From assembly GCA_001898145.1 (NCBI GenBank), contig MKSR01000044.1:1-44919 (forward strand): DNA of 44,919 nt, written 5' to 3'. The DNA comes from Dyadobacter sp. 50-39. Lineage in GTDB: Bacteria; Bacteroidota; Bacteroidia; Cytophagales; Spirosomataceae. Made by a program: the position numbers and the translations under genes. The notes beneath the pieces were generated by a model. The model had not been told where the DNA came from and did no database searches. It saw only the letters and a program-made list of their open reading frames with translations. Shown here piece by piece: positions 1 to 9,870 of the stretch (its first letter is position 1; the number at the start of each line of letters is the position of its first letter).

Positions 1-1175
1 TGATCCAGCTTGAAGATATAGGGGCTGTTTGTAACCAACCCGTTTGCGGAACCCTTGTAAATCATGACGACTCCTTCGTTGGAAGTCGATGCGTCGTAGT
101 AAGGGGTACCTACCATAATGTCGGCAAAACCATCTTTGTTAATATCCCCGGCATTGCTTACCGAATATCCCATTTGGGCATTCGCCTGGTTGCATTCCAA
201 AACGGTTGCCGCCAGACTAATGCCTCCCGCAATGCCCGGATAAAGGAAGGCCGCACCCTCGTCTGCTTGGCCGTTATCGTACTTGGGAGCGCCTACCAGC
301 ACGTCGCTGTAACCGTCCCCATTGACATCGCCGGCGGTCGAAACCGAAAAACCCAGCCATGCATAGCTTTGGTTGATTTCCAGTGTTTTGTCCGCATTAG
401 TAGGGTTGCCATTGGCGATGATCGGGTCGATGGTGATTGGGTAGGCTGCATTCGCTGCTTCGACATTGATCTCTATCTGATCACCAGCAAGCGCTATGCT
501 TGCTGCAAGCGGTTTGCCTTCGGCGTCCCAGCAGTTCAGGTCACTGTATGTGAGCAGGTCCGCTTGGCTGCCTTTTTTATCCCTGTAAAATGCCAGTTGA
601 TCGCCATCCTGTTGCTTTGCATGCAAACCGCGCACCGACAGGTGCACAGATAGCCGCCGGGTACCCCCGGGCGCCCGGGAAATGATGAAGTTTTGCCGGA
701 CACCTGCCTGATTATTGACAAATTCTTCGGTGAAGCCCCGGTGGGCGATCCTGAGCGTATCGCCCCGGTTGTCGACAGCCGCATCGGACTGTGCTTTGGC
801 GATCAGCTTTCCATCCGCGTAAATTCCTTCGTTCACCAATTGAACCTGGAAATCCTGCCCGGCCGAATCGACCCTGTTCTGGATGGTGAGCTTGCCGGGA
901 CGGTAGTAAGCCCTCAGGTTATGCTGCCGGTTGGGGCTTTGCAGCGCATGGTGGGCAGAGTCGTAAGTGATGTGATATTCCCGGCTGGCTATCTGCTTTT
1001 GGATACTGGCCAATGTCCCTCCCGACGGGGTGTCTGTCAACGCGGGTATTACCTTATCCGGCCCGATGAAGGAGGTTGTTTTTCCGCCGTTGCGGAATAT
1101 TACGGCCAGCGCGAGAAGCGTTATCAGGGCACCCAGTGCGGCTGCACCTCTGATGATAGTGTAGTGTTTTTTCAT
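1..1175 (-). CDS. FG-GAP repeat T9SS-type surface protein, paralogue A (N-terminal part only)
   Basis: The gene starts at the ATG complementary to 1173-1175 and stays open to the left window edge, so about 391 codons are visible and the C-terminus is missing. The N-terminus (MKKHYTIIRG followed by a hydrophobic stretch) is a signal sequence or signal anchor. Residues ~55-260 match the N-terminal region of the four other copies in this window, with landmarks LQSPNR, FTEEFVNN, RQNFI, CWDA and AYPITIDPI. Two FG-GAP repeats follow, with Ca-binding loops GDVNGDGYSD and GDINKDGFAD. By analogy with the complete copies it should continue for about 12 more repeats and end in a sorting domain; that part is outside the window. 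Role inferred: exported or surface-attached beta-propeller protein, ligand unknown. Confidence 0.9.
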   Translation of the reverse strand, partial: MKKHYTIIRGAAALGALITLLALAVIFRNGGKTTSFIGPDKVIPALTDTPSGGTLASIQKQIASREYHITYDSAHHALQSPNRQHNLRAYYRPGKLTIQNRVDSAGQDFQVQLVNEGIYADGKLIAKAQSDAAVDNRGDTLRIAHRGFTEEFVNNQAGVRQNFIISRAPGGTRRLSVHLSVRGLHAKQQDGDQLAFYRDKKGSQADLLTYSDLNCWDAEGKPLAASIALAGDQIEINVEAANAAYPITIDPIIANGNPTNADKTLEINQSYAWLGFSVSTAGDVNGDGYSDVLVGAPKYDNGQADEGAAFLYPGIAGGISLAATVLECNQANAQMGYSVSNAGDINKDGFADIMVGTPYYDASTSNEGVVMIYKGSANGLVTNSPYIFKLD

Positions 1176-1294
1176 AGTCTTATCCGGTTTACACTTGAAG
1201 GGACATTACGCTGATTTGGGTTACAAATTGGCATCCACCAGAATGGAAAACAGAAAGAAATGTCCGATCGGCTAGGAAAAAATGTCCCTTCGGA

Positions 1295-1335
1295 AATAAA
1301 AGCGCTTCCCGGAAACTCCGGGAAGCGCTTTTATT
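1295..1335 (-). terminator. intrinsic terminator of paralogue B
   Basis: Perfect 18-bp inverted repeat (arms 1295-1312 and 1318-1335, 5-nt loop) directly after the stop codon of paralogue B, with an A-rich start and U-rich end on the minus strand. It separates B from paralogue A. Confidence 0.85.
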
Positions 1336-1351
1336 GAACATGATCTTCACT

Positions 1352-4300
1352 TTATTTTTTGATCACTACCCGATGGGATGTTTGCGTACCATCTTTGTGG
1401 CTTATTTGTAGAACATAAGTTCCTGCCGCCAGGTGTCTCACATCCAGTTCTGTTTGTGGTTTTGCCGATTGATAGGACGTCTGTCCATTCACAGAAATTA
1501 ACCGAACGGACTTCATTTGATCGACATTTGCCGATTTAATGAAGATTTTATCAGAAACCGGGTTAGGATAAATGGTAATCTCTTCGCTGAATTCAGGTTG
1601 AATATGGAAGAGTTCGTTCTCCGCCGATTCCGAAGGAAGTTCTGGTGCAGCAGGAGCTGTGATCAGCAGTAAATACTCCGGTATTGTCCGCCATGGACCG
1701 TAAACCTGTCCGGTAAGTGCCGTCGAAAGCTCGTGTTTGAGCCGAACGCGCGTCCTTGTGACAGGTGCCCCCTGCTTACTGATCAGTTCTTTCAGATCGA
1801 CGCCATTTGGGTTCAAGCTATAAAATGACTGTTGTTGGCTGGTATACGCAGTGCTGTTGGTGATGGGGTTGCTGCCCACTTTGCTGAATGATTTTCCAGG
1901 CGTCACCGTTTCCCATGCAAGACGACCATTATTCCGACCGAGGAAAGAAGCACCAAACAAACCAACGCCGGCCGCGTTCTGGCCATTCTGTGTAAAGGTC
2001 ATCACACTTTGGAATCCGGTATTGTAGAGCCGGATATTGTTTCTCCTGTTTTTGCCAGCCAGGCCATTGTTCCCAAAATATGCATATGTAACGCCACCAT
2101 TGTTGATTCCACCCTGATCAAAGAAAGGCATACCTACGATGATGTCGCCATAACCATCCCCGTTGAGATCACCGCCCCCGGAAACGGATGTACCCATATG
2201 GGATTCCGCCTGAACACCCGAAGCTGAAAAACCGGCAGTGTTTTGAACCACGGTTTTTGATCCGTGGAATACCCAAACACCGCCGCCGTTGGCTGCCTGC
2301 CCGTCGAAGTCTGGCGCTCCTACTACAACATCATCGTAACCATCGCCGTTGACATCCATTCCTCCGCCGACAGCTGCGCCAAAGGATGCACCGGCCTGAT
2401 TTGCTTCTAAAAGCGAGAAAACAAAACCAGTTACCAGCCCTGATTGCGAACCATAGTAAACGCGGGCGACACCCTCATGGCTTTCGCCGTTGCTAAATCC
2501 CGGCAGGCCGACGATAACGTCATAGAAGCCGTCACCGTTTACATCTCCTGCTCCCGCTACGGACGTTCCCATAGCAGCATCAACATGGTCTGGTTGGATG
2601 AATTTGTTATACAAGGTCCCGGTGGGAATCCCCGCACCCGATCCATGCCAGGTGAAAAAGGCTCCTTCGTTACTCTGGTTTTGGCCAAATGCACTCGCTC
2701 CAACTACAATGTCGCTGTATCCATCACCATTGATGTCCCCAGCATTGTCAAGGCTGTTTCCCAGGTGGGCGCCGCCGATTCCTGAGGTGACATAACTGGT
2801 TGGATTGTCGCTCACGTAGTTACCGGACCCGGTAAAAATGTAGACGGCACCGGCGCCTGCTGCCCCAGGTGCGTTGTAGTTGGGTGCACCGATGATGATA
2901 TCGTCAAAGCCGTCTGCATTGATATCTCCCGCGTCGGAGACAGCCGAACCAAAGCCCTGGTTACCGGCGACAAAAAGTGCAGTACTTGTTGTTCCCAATC
3001 CTTGTGGCCCTCCGGGATGAAGATATGCTGCTCCCACGTTATTGCCGTTGGGTGCTCCGACGGCCCCGACGATCACCTCGTCATATCCATCACCATTCAT
3101 ATCTCCTGCACAGGAGACGGAACCTCCGAATTTTGCCTGTGAGATATTGGATTCAATTTTAATTATAGAGTTGGTTCCAACTACGGCATCCCCGTAAGAT
3201 ATGAATATCGCACCTTCATTCACCAGTCCGCCATCGAAGTTAGGAGCGCCTACTACAATGTCGTCCAGTCCATTGCCGTCGATATCGCCTGCCGAGCTTA
3301 CCGATGAACCTGCCAATGCACCCGAGACTGCGGAGCCGGAGATAGATTTTGGTGCCGATCCGACTGTTCCCGCACTGCCATGGTACACAAACACCTGTCC
3401 TTCGTCCGTTTGTCCATGATCGAAGGCATAGCTGCCGATCAGGATGTCACTGTACCCGTCCCCATTTACGTCGCCCCCAGAGGCAACGGCATTGCCCAGC
3501 CACGCATCGGCCTGGTTACTTTCAATCATGCTGGCTGCGGAAACGTCCAGGCCGACTGACGAACCATGATATACGAAGGCGCTTCCCTCGTGATTCTGGC
3601 CACTGCTGAAATACCTTGCCCCGACAATTAAATCACCATATCCGTCACCGTTGACGTCTCCGGCACTGGCTACGGCCCACCCGAACTGCGCTTCGAGCTG
3701 ATTGCCCTCAATCACTTTACTAGCGGCTGCATAAACCCCATTCACATTGCCATGATGGACATAGACAACTCCTTCATTGCTTAGATCTCCATCAAAATAG
3801 TATGCACCGATCGCAATGTCGGCGTACCCGTCGCCATTTACATCCCCGGCTGTCGAAACGCTGTGCCCGAAGCGCGAATCGGCTTGGTTAGACAGGATCA
3901 CTTGGGGCAGTGATGCCGATATCGGGGTAGAATTGGTGTTCCCTTTAAAAATAAATGCAGCCCCTTCGTTCGTTTTGTTCTGGTTGATATCAAAGAGCCT
4001 TGCGCCGATGATAATGTCACTCGCTCCGTCTGCATTGACATCCCCGGCGCCCGCCACCGAATAGCCGAACATGGCATCGGCTTGGTTACATTCGAGGATT
4101 TCGTTTTTAGATGGGTCGTACCCCGAAGCGTTATTCATACCATAGTAGAGGAACACCACGCCCTCATTTGCCTGATCTTTGTCATACATATGGGAGCCAA
4201 TCATGAAATCACTGTATCCGTCCGCATCAACATCACCCGCCATGGCAACCGAAATTCCGAACTGCGCTTCGGCCTGGTCCGATTGAAACGTTACATAGTT

Positions 4301-5476
4301 TCCCGCATTGATACCTATCGGTGCGGTCTGCGGATTTATCGGGCCACCAAAATACAGGAATGCGGCGCCTTCGCTGTTTTGAGCAGGGCTATCTTCCCAA
4401 AATGGCGATCCGACTATAACGTCGCTGTAACCATCTTTGTTGACGTCGCCGGCGCTTGAAACCGAATAACCCATTTGTGCGAAGGGCTGGTTGCGGTTCA
4501 ATCTTTGCGTAGTGAGCGTAACCCCGGTTGCAGACCCTGGAAAGACAAAGGCGGCGCCAGCATCTTCGCCATTCCAGTCGTATTTGGGTGCGCCAACAAT
4601 AATGTCACTGTATCCATCCTTGTTTACATCACCCGCACTGGCGAGCGAGTAGCCCAGCCATGCGTAGCTTTGCTCCGATTCAAGCGTTTTGTTGACATTA
4701 TTGGGCGTGCCATTAGCCACAATCGGATCGATGGTCACCGGATAAGCGGCACCTTTGACATTCACGCTGATCTCCACATGGTTGTGGACATACGCCAGTG
4801 TTGCGGCCAAAGGCTTTTTGTTCGCATCCCAGCAATGCAGGTCGCTGAATACCAGGCAGTTTTCGGACTGACCTTTGGCATCCTCTCGGGAGAAGCGGAT
4901 TTCGTTTTCACTTCCGTTCTGTGCTTTGAGACCTTTGGCTGAGAGCCTGACTTGCAAGCTGGCGGTATTTTGAGGAGCGTTTTTTACTATAAAATTCTCC
5001 CGGACGCCGTCTTCCGTGTTGATAAATTCTTCGGTAAATCCTTCGTGGTCGATCAGCAGCTTGTTTTCATTGTTGGTTGGAATTGCATCGGATTGCGGAG
5101 AGAAGATTTTTTTTCCGTCCGCGAAGATTCCCTCATTAACCAGGTGCAGCTTGAAATTATGCCCTGCCGAGTCGATGCGGTTCTGAATGGTGAGCTTTCC
5201 CGGCTTGTAGTATGCCCGCAGGTTCTGTTTGCGGTTGGGGCTTTGCAGGGATTTCGCTACATCGTCATAGGAAATGTCGTATTCCTGTCTGGCAATCTTT
5301 TCTTTGATGCCTTCAATAGTCGCCGGTGACAACCCCGCCACTTGTTCATTGGCGGAAGGCTTTTGCTCTGCCTGGTCCTGCCGGGGAAAATGGAGGGAGC
5401 TGCTTCCAAAGTAACCCGCGGCACCTGCCGCAAGGGCCATCGCTGCAAAGAGCATGGACTTGTAAGTGTGTTTCAT
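1352..5476 (-). CDS. FG-GAP repeat T9SS-type surface protein, paralogue B
   Basis: 1,374 aa from the ATG at 5476 (MKHTYKSM), chosen over an in-frame ATG 17 codons upstream because it places a signal peptide at the N-terminus and fits the sister genes. Order: signal sequence; unassigned N-terminal region ~50-255 (LQSPNR, FTEEFIN, RENFIV, CWDA, AYPVTIDPI); 14 FG-GAP repeats between ~260 and ~1130, each carrying a loop of the GDVNGDGYSD type; a linker with RNNIRLYN, SFLGRNNG and GPWR; and a C-terminal domain from ~1295 (ITIYPNPVSDKIFIK ... GTYVLQISHKDGT ... VVIKK), a typical type IX sorting domain. FG-GAP repeats form seven-bladed propellers as in integrin alpha chains, so 14 repeats suggest two propellers. 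Predicted secreted and anchored at the cell surface. It has its own promoter-like element and terminator. Ligand unknown. Confidence 0.93.
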   Translation of the reverse strand: MKHTYKSMLFAAMALAAGAAGYFGSSSLHFPRQDQAEQKPSANEQVAGLSPATIEGIKEKIARQEYDISYDDVAKSLQSPNRKQNLRAYYKPGKLTIQNRIDSAGHNFKLHLVNEGIFADGKKIFSPQSDAIPTNNENKLLIDHEGFTEEFINTEDGVRENFIVKNAPQNTASLQVRLSAKGLKAQNGSENEIRFSREDAKGQSENCLVFSDLHCWDANKKPLAATLAYVHNHVEISVNVKGAAYPVTIDPIVANGTPNNVNKTLESEQSYAWLGYSLASAGDVNKDGYSDIIVGAPKYDWNGEDAGAAFVFPGSATGVTLTTQRLNRNQPFAQMGYSVSSAGDVNKDGYSDVIVGSPFWEDSPAQNSEGAAFLYFGGPINPQTAPIGINAGNYVTFQSDQAEAQFGISVAMAGDVDADGYSDFMIGSHMYDKDQANEGVVFLYYGMNNASGYDPSKNEILECNQADAMFGYSVAGAGDVNADGASDIIIGARLFDINQNKTNEGAAFIFKGNTNSTPISASLPQVILSNQADSRFGHSVSTAGDVNGDGYADIAIGAYYFDGDLSNEGVVYVHHGNVNGVYAAASKVIEGNQLEAQFGWAVASAGDVNGDGYGDLIVGARYFSSGQNHEGSAFVYHGSSVGLDVSAASMIESNQADAWLGNAVASGGDVNGDGYSDILIGSYAFDHGQTDEGQVFVYHGSAGTVGSAPKSISGSAVSGALAGSSVSSAGDIDGNGLDDIVVGAPNFDGGLVNEGAIFISYGDAVVGTNSIIKIESNISQAKFGGSVSCAGDMNGDGYDEVIVGAVGAPNGNNVGAAYLHPGGPQGLGTTSTALFVAGNQGFGSAVSDAGDINADGFDDIIIGAPNYNAPGAAGAGAVYIFTGSGNYVSDNPTSYVTSGIGGAHLGNSLDNAGDINGDGYSDIVVGASAFGQNQSNEGAFFTWHGSGAGIPTGTLYNKFIQPDHVDAAMGTSVAGAGDVNGDGFYDVIVGLPGFSNGESHEGVARVYYGSQSGLVTGFVFSLLEANQAGASFGAAVGGGMDVNGDGYDDVVVGAPDFDGQAANGGGVWVFHGSKTVVQNTAGFSASGVQAESHMGTSVSGGGDLNGDGYGDIIVGMPFFDQGGINNGGVTYAYFGNNGLAGKNRRNNIRLYNTGFQSVMTFTQNGQNAAGVGLFGASFLGRNNGRLAWETVTPGKSFSKVGSNPITNSTAYTSQQQSFYSLNPNGVDLKELISKQGAPVTRTRVRLKHELSTALTGQVYGPWRTIPEYLLLITAPAAPELPSESAENELFHIQPEFSEEITIYPNPVSDKIFIKSANVDQMKSVRLISVNGQTSYQSAKPQTELDVRHLAAGTYVLQISHKDGTQTSHRVVIKK

Positions 5477-5524
5477 CTTGAAATATGTTATGTTTAAAAA
5501 ATAGGGTATTGGCAATTGCCAGAT

Positions 5525-5557
5525 CAAATTTTACAGCCATTGGCCGCCATCGCCAAA
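5525..5557 (-). promoter_or_regulatory. candidate Bacteroidota-type promoter of paralogue B
   Basis: On the minus strand TTTG (5554-5557) is followed after 20 nt by TAAAATTTG (5525-5533), close to the known Bacteroidota consensus TTTG-N19-21-TAnnTTTG but with three instead of two bases between TA and TTTG. It ends 49 nt upstream of the chosen start codon. Confidence 0.5.
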
Positions 5558-5617
5558 TACATTTATCGTGATGGGCTGCGTAGTGATTGTAAGGTAAAAG
5601 GGGGCGGTCGCGTAGAT

Positions 5618-5653
5618 AAAAAAAACGCCTTCCCACGGCACGGGGAAGGCGTT
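5618..5653 (-). terminator. intrinsic terminator of paralogue C
   Basis: Perfect 11-bp stem (5624-5634 with 5643-5653, 8-nt loop), followed on the minus strand by eight consecutive T. It lies 13 nt after the stop of paralogue C and separates it from B. Confidence 0.92.
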
Positions 5654-5666
5654 AGGAGATGAGGGG

Positions 5667-8600
5667 TTATCGCCGGATAAGTATCCTGTGCGATGTAGAT
5701 GTGCCGTTCGTCAGGTTGAGCATGAGGATGTAAACGCCCCCGGACAATTTGCTTACGTCAATATCTTTTTCGTATCGCTGCGATTGGAAAACAGCTTTCC
5801 CGCCAGTGTCGTAGAGGCGTACGCCACGAACGTCGGACGGGTCGGATACCTGGATAGACAGGCGGTCCGAAGCCGGGTTGGGAAACAGGGAAGCCGAAGT
5901 TTCTATTTCCGGCTCCGCTTTTCTTTTGATGGTTTCTGCCATCGCTTCTTCCGGCACCGGGGCGTTGTTGTAGCCTGTAAGCTGGCGTTGAACGTAGCGC
6001 CATGGGCCGTGCATCTGGCCGGTGATGGCCAGGACAGGGGAGTAGCGTGCGCGTGCGCGAATTTTTGTACTTATCCCGACCTTATCCTGCCCGGCTGTTA
6101 GTTCAGTACCTGTTGCCGATATAAGTGTGCGGAAAGAAACGTTTGTGTAACTGGTACTATTGGTAATTGGGTTGTTTCCTGGCTTTGAAAACGCATTGCC
6201 TGCCCCTTTCACATCTCTGCCAACAGCAACATTGTTATTTCCTCCTAAAAAGGATTTTACAAAGAACCCGATGTAGAAATCGGGAGCGTTGAAGTTCCCA
6301 TGGTTAATCGGAGTGCTGGTATCTGCGTTATAAAGCCTCACATTATTCCGTAATCCTTTACCATTGTTGCCGTAAAATACAGTCGCCTTCCCGGCATCTA
6401 CATATTGCGAGTTATCAAACGCGGGTGTTCCGACGATAACATCGCTGTAACCATCGCCATTCACGTCACCAGCTCCAGAAACTGCCCTGCCCATTTTGGC
6501 ACCGGATTCATCACTTTCAATGCTGAATGAATTTGTTGTTTTTACACCGTTGGGCGAGCCGTGGAAAACGTAAGCCTTACCTTCTCCGTTCTGTCCATTG
6601 CTCAAATTGTAGGCGCCTACAATCACATCGCTGTATCCATCACCATTCACATCTCCGGCACAACTTAGAGATGCACCAAAATTTGCACCCGCCACATTGG
6701 CCTCCAATGAAGTTGGCGTGGGAATGACGTCGTTGATGCCACTGATCGTACCGTAGTAAACAAAGGCAGCACCTTCATTGAACTCGCCATTATCAAAGTT
6801 ACGGGCACCTACAATCACATCGCTGTACCCATCACCGTTTACATCTCCGGCAGATCCCACTGCGTATCCAAAATTTGCATCTATCTGATTCTTTTCCAGT
6901 ATTTTAGTTGGGTTGATATTGAAGGCGCCGGAAGACCCGTGGTAAATATAGGCCGCGCCCTCTCCTTGCTCACCATAATTCGTCGCCCAGGCTCCGGCAA
7001 TAATATCGGCATATCCATCGCCATTAACATCGCCAGCCGAGGCCACAGTTTCACCAAAGTGAGAATTGAGCTGAGGTCCTGGAATGTTGACCGGGTTTGC
7101 AATGTTTTGAGACGAGCCATAGTAGAGAAAGGTGTTTCCGGTATTGCTATATGTTGGTGCACCAACGATAAAATCCGCATATCCGTCGCGGTTTACATCC
7201 CCTGCCCCCGCTACGCTGTAACCGAAGTCAGCATCGGCCTTAGTAGATGAAATGGCAAATCCACTGGGGTTTAGTCCGCCGGAATTTCCATAGTACAGGA
7301 ATACTACACCGCAATGACTTGCCGAAAGGGTGTACTCCTTAGCGCCAACAATAACATCCTCATATCCGTCGCCATTAACATCTCCGGCACCAGCAACCGA
7401 GAAGCCAAAATATCCGCCGGCAGCAGTAGATTGGAGGATCAGTTTGACAGCTGTACTGATTCCTGAAAGTGAACCGTAATAAAGGATGGCAATGCCTTCA
7501 TCGTTGCCATTGTAATCGTAGGTTGGAGCTCCCACGATAATATCATCGTAACCATCGCCGTTTACATCGCCAGCACCTGACACAGACAGTCCTATTTGTC
7601 CCCCAGTTCCAGTACCAGTTAAAGTTACACTTTCGGTAGTTCCAATGCCTTCCGCCCCACCGTGGTAGATAAATACATGCCCTTCGTCTTTTTGACCATT
7701 GTCATAAGTGTAGCAGCCAATGATGATATCGCTGTATCCGTCACCGTTCACATCGCCGGCACTGGCAACTGCGGTACCAAACCAGCCATCGACCTGGTTA
7801 CTTTCCAGGGTAGATACAGGACCTGCGACAATACCATCTTTTGACCCTTGGTACACAAATACGGCACCTTCGTTGAATTGCCCAATGTCGTAATATTCGG
7901 CACCGATCAGGATGTCGGAGTATCCGTCCCCGTTCACGTCACCAGCGCAAGCAATGGAGGACCCCATATGATCGTTTTGATGGCCACCGTAGAAAGTATT
8001 CTTTGGTTGTGTATTGATGCCAGTTTGCGATCCAAGGTGCAGGTACACGTACCCTTGGTCTTGTGTTGACCCATTGCCATCCTTCAAATACGCGCTAATA
8101 AGCACGTCACTATACCCATCCCCGTTCACATCTCCGGCTGAACTCACTTTGTTGCCCATAGCGGCGTTGGATTGGTTGCCTTCGATGATGGTCGGACTAC
8201 CTAGCAAGCCGCCAGCACTCCCGCGGTAGATGAAAGCACCACCTTCGTATTCCTGCCCCTGACCATTGGTATACCACCGGGCTCCAACGATGATATCGCT
8301 GTATCCGTCCGCATCGACGTCCCCTGCCGAAGCAATAGAATATCCGAACTGCGCGCCAGCCTGGTCAATTTGCAGGATGGTCCAGTCGGTTGGTGTTCCA
8401 TTCGCGTTGCCTTTGTAACACGTCACTATTCCTTCCGTACTTTGTCCGCTTTCGGCCAAAGGGGAACCAACCAGCACATCACTGAATCCATCGCCATTCA
8501 TATCCCCGGCAGTCGCCACGGTAATCCCCATTAATGCCCCCGCCTTGCCACTTATCATGCCATACGCGGTAATCGGGGAAGTGAAAAAGGTGTTGGAGCC

Positions 8601-9722
8601 CAGATAAAGGTTGGCTCTTCCTTCGTCTACGGCGCTTTGATCATAATATGGTATCCCCACGACCACATCGCTAAACCCATCGCCGTTAAAGTCTCCGGCG
8701 CTGGCGACAGAGTAGCCCATTTTCGCACCAGCCTGGTTGGATTCAAAGGTGACGGCAGTTAAGGTCAAACCACTCGCATCTCCCTTGTACACAAATGCAC
8801 CTCCCTCATTGTCCTGACCTTTATCATACTGCGGCGCGCCGACGATCACATCGCTATACCCATCGCCATTCACATCTCCCGCACTTGACACGGAAAAGCC
8901 CAGCCACATGTAGCTCTGATTGATTTCGAGCACCTTGTTCGAATTTTGCGGGGTTCCGTTGGCAATGATCGGGTCGATCGTGACCGGGTAGGCAGCGTTG
9001 GCTACGTCGACGCTGATCTGAATGCGGTTATCCACGTATGCCAATGTCGCTTGTAGAGGCTGCTTGTTGGCATCCCAGCATTTAAGATCGCTATACACGA
9101 GCTCGTTGCGGGTTTGTCCGCCGCGGGTTTCTGAGTAAAAACGCAGTTCATTGCCGGAACCCTGTTCCACTTTCAAACCCTTAGCGGTCATTTTTACCTG
9201 CAATTGCCGGGTACCTTCCGGTGCCTTCTGAACAATGAAGTTCTGGCGGACGCCTTCTTCATTGTTGACGAATTCCTCGGTGAATGCGCTATGGCTGATC
9301 TGTACCTTGTTTTCACTGTGCTGGGATTTTGCATTGATTTCCGCAGCATATAGTAGCTTACCATCCGCGAAAATGCCCTCATTCACCAGCTCCACCTTGA
9401 AACCGTCGCCGGTCGTATCGACGCGGGTCTGGACGGTGAGCTTACCCGGCTCATAGTAGGCGCGGATGTTGTTTCTGCGGTTGGGGCTTTGCAGCTTCTT
9501 TCTTTGCTCGTCAAAAGAAATGTGGTATTCCTGCTTTTCCAGTGAGCTGCGGATGTCCGCCAGCGTCGCTTCGGAAACGCCGGTCGGCAATGCATCGGTA
9601 CTTTGTGCAACCGGTTTAGAGGGGACCGGGCCAGATCGGTGGTGTTTGTGCCACAACCCCGCGCCGAGAAGGGTCGTTCCGGCCAGGGCGACAGCCATGG
9701 CCCGTTGATAAATCTTTTTCAT
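5667..9722 (-). CDS. FG-GAP repeat T9SS-type surface protein, paralogue C
   Basis: 1,351 aa; ATG at 9722 (MKKIYQRAMAVALAG) starts a signal sequence. N-terminal unassigned region ~50-258 with KLQSPNRRNN, FTEEFVNN, RQNFIVQ, KCWDANKQP and AYPVTIDPI. Fourteen FG-GAP repeats follow (~262-1135). Repeat 4 carries the longer YTNGQGQEYEGG turn, repeat 5 the variant ISAYLKD, and repeat 7 the variant IGCYTYDNGQKDEGHVF. The same variants occur at the same repeat numbers in paralogue E, so C and E are closest relatives. Linker RNNVRLYN, then LAITGQMHGPWRY, then a T9SS sorting domain from ~1275 (LFPNPASDRLSIQ ... GGVYILMLNLTNGTSTSHR). Predicted exported, Ca-binding double propeller; partner unknown. It stands alone between terminators at 9792-9832 and 5618-5653. 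Confidence 0.93.
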   Translation of the reverse strand: MKKIYQRAMAVALAGTTLLGAGLWHKHHRSGPVPSKPVAQSTDALPTGVSEATLADIRSSLEKQEYHISFDEQRKKLQSPNRRNNIRAYYEPGKLTVQTRVDTTGDGFKVELVNEGIFADGKLLYAAEINAKSQHSENKVQISHSAFTEEFVNNEEGVRQNFIVQKAPEGTRQLQVKMTAKGLKVEQGSGNELRFYSETRGGQTRNELVYSDLKCWDANKQPLQATLAYVDNRIQISVDVANAAYPVTIDPIIANGTPQNSNKVLEINQSYMWLGFSVSSAGDVNGDGYSDVIVGAPQYDKGQDNEGGAFVYKGDASGLTLTAVTFESNQAGAKMGYSVASAGDFNGDGFSDVVVGIPYYDQSAVDEGRANLYLGSNTFFTSPITAYGMISGKAGALMGITVATAGDMNGDGFSDVLVGSPLAESGQSTEGIVTCYKGNANGTPTDWTILQIDQAGAQFGYSIASAGDVDADGYSDIIVGARWYTNGQGQEYEGGAFIYRGSAGGLLGSPTIIEGNQSNAAMGNKVSSAGDVNGDGYSDVLISAYLKDGNGSTQDQGYVYLHLGSQTGINTQPKNTFYGGHQNDHMGSSIACAGDVNGDGYSDILIGAEYYDIGQFNEGAVFVYQGSKDGIVAGPVSTLESNQVDGWFGTAVASAGDVNGDGYSDIIIGCYTYDNGQKDEGHVFIYHGGAEGIGTTESVTLTGTGTGGQIGLSVSGAGDVNGDGYDDIIVGAPTYDYNGNDEGIAILYYGSLSGISTAVKLILQSTAAGGYFGFSVAGAGDVNGDGYEDVIVGAKEYTLSASHCGVVFLYYGNSGGLNPSGFAISSTKADADFGYSVAGAGDVNRDGYADFIVGAPTYSNTGNTFLYYGSSQNIANPVNIPGPQLNSHFGETVASAGDVNGDGYADIIAGAWATNYGEQGEGAAYIYHGSSGAFNINPTKILEKNQIDANFGYAVGSAGDVNGDGYSDVIVGARNFDNGEFNEGAAFVYYGTISGINDVIPTPTSLEANVAGANFGASLSCAGDVNGDGYSDVIVGAYNLSNGQNGEGKAYVFHGSPNGVKTTNSFSIESDESGAKMGRAVSGAGDVNGDGYSDVIVGTPAFDNSQYVDAGKATVFYGNNGKGLRNNVRLYNADTSTPINHGNFNAPDFYIGFFVKSFLGGNNNVAVGRDVKGAGNAFSKPGNNPITNSTSYTNVSFRTLISATGTELTAGQDKVGISTKIRARARYSPVLAITGQMHGPWRYVQRQLTGYNNAPVPEEAMAETIKRKAEPEIETSASLFPNPASDRLSIQVSDPSDVRGVRLYDTGGKAVFQSQRYEKDIDVSKLSGGVYILMLNLTNGTSTSHRILIRR

Positions 9723-9791
9723 ACTCGTGTGTATTGAATGTTTTGGATTACGGTAATATTCCCGCGTTCAAATTTTGTGAGTACAGGCATT

Positions 9792-9832
9792 AAAAAGGCT
9801 AAGCGATTATTCTCAGGTGAAAATCGCTTAGC
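9792..9832 (-). terminator. intrinsic terminator of paralogue D
   Basis: Perfect 11-bp stem (9798-9808 with 9822-9832, 13-nt loop) followed on the minus strand by CC and five T. It lies shortly after the stop of paralogue D. Confidence 0.85.
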
Positions 9833-9870
9833 GCTTGGTTGATTGTTCTTCGGAAGCTGCCGTGGGATAA

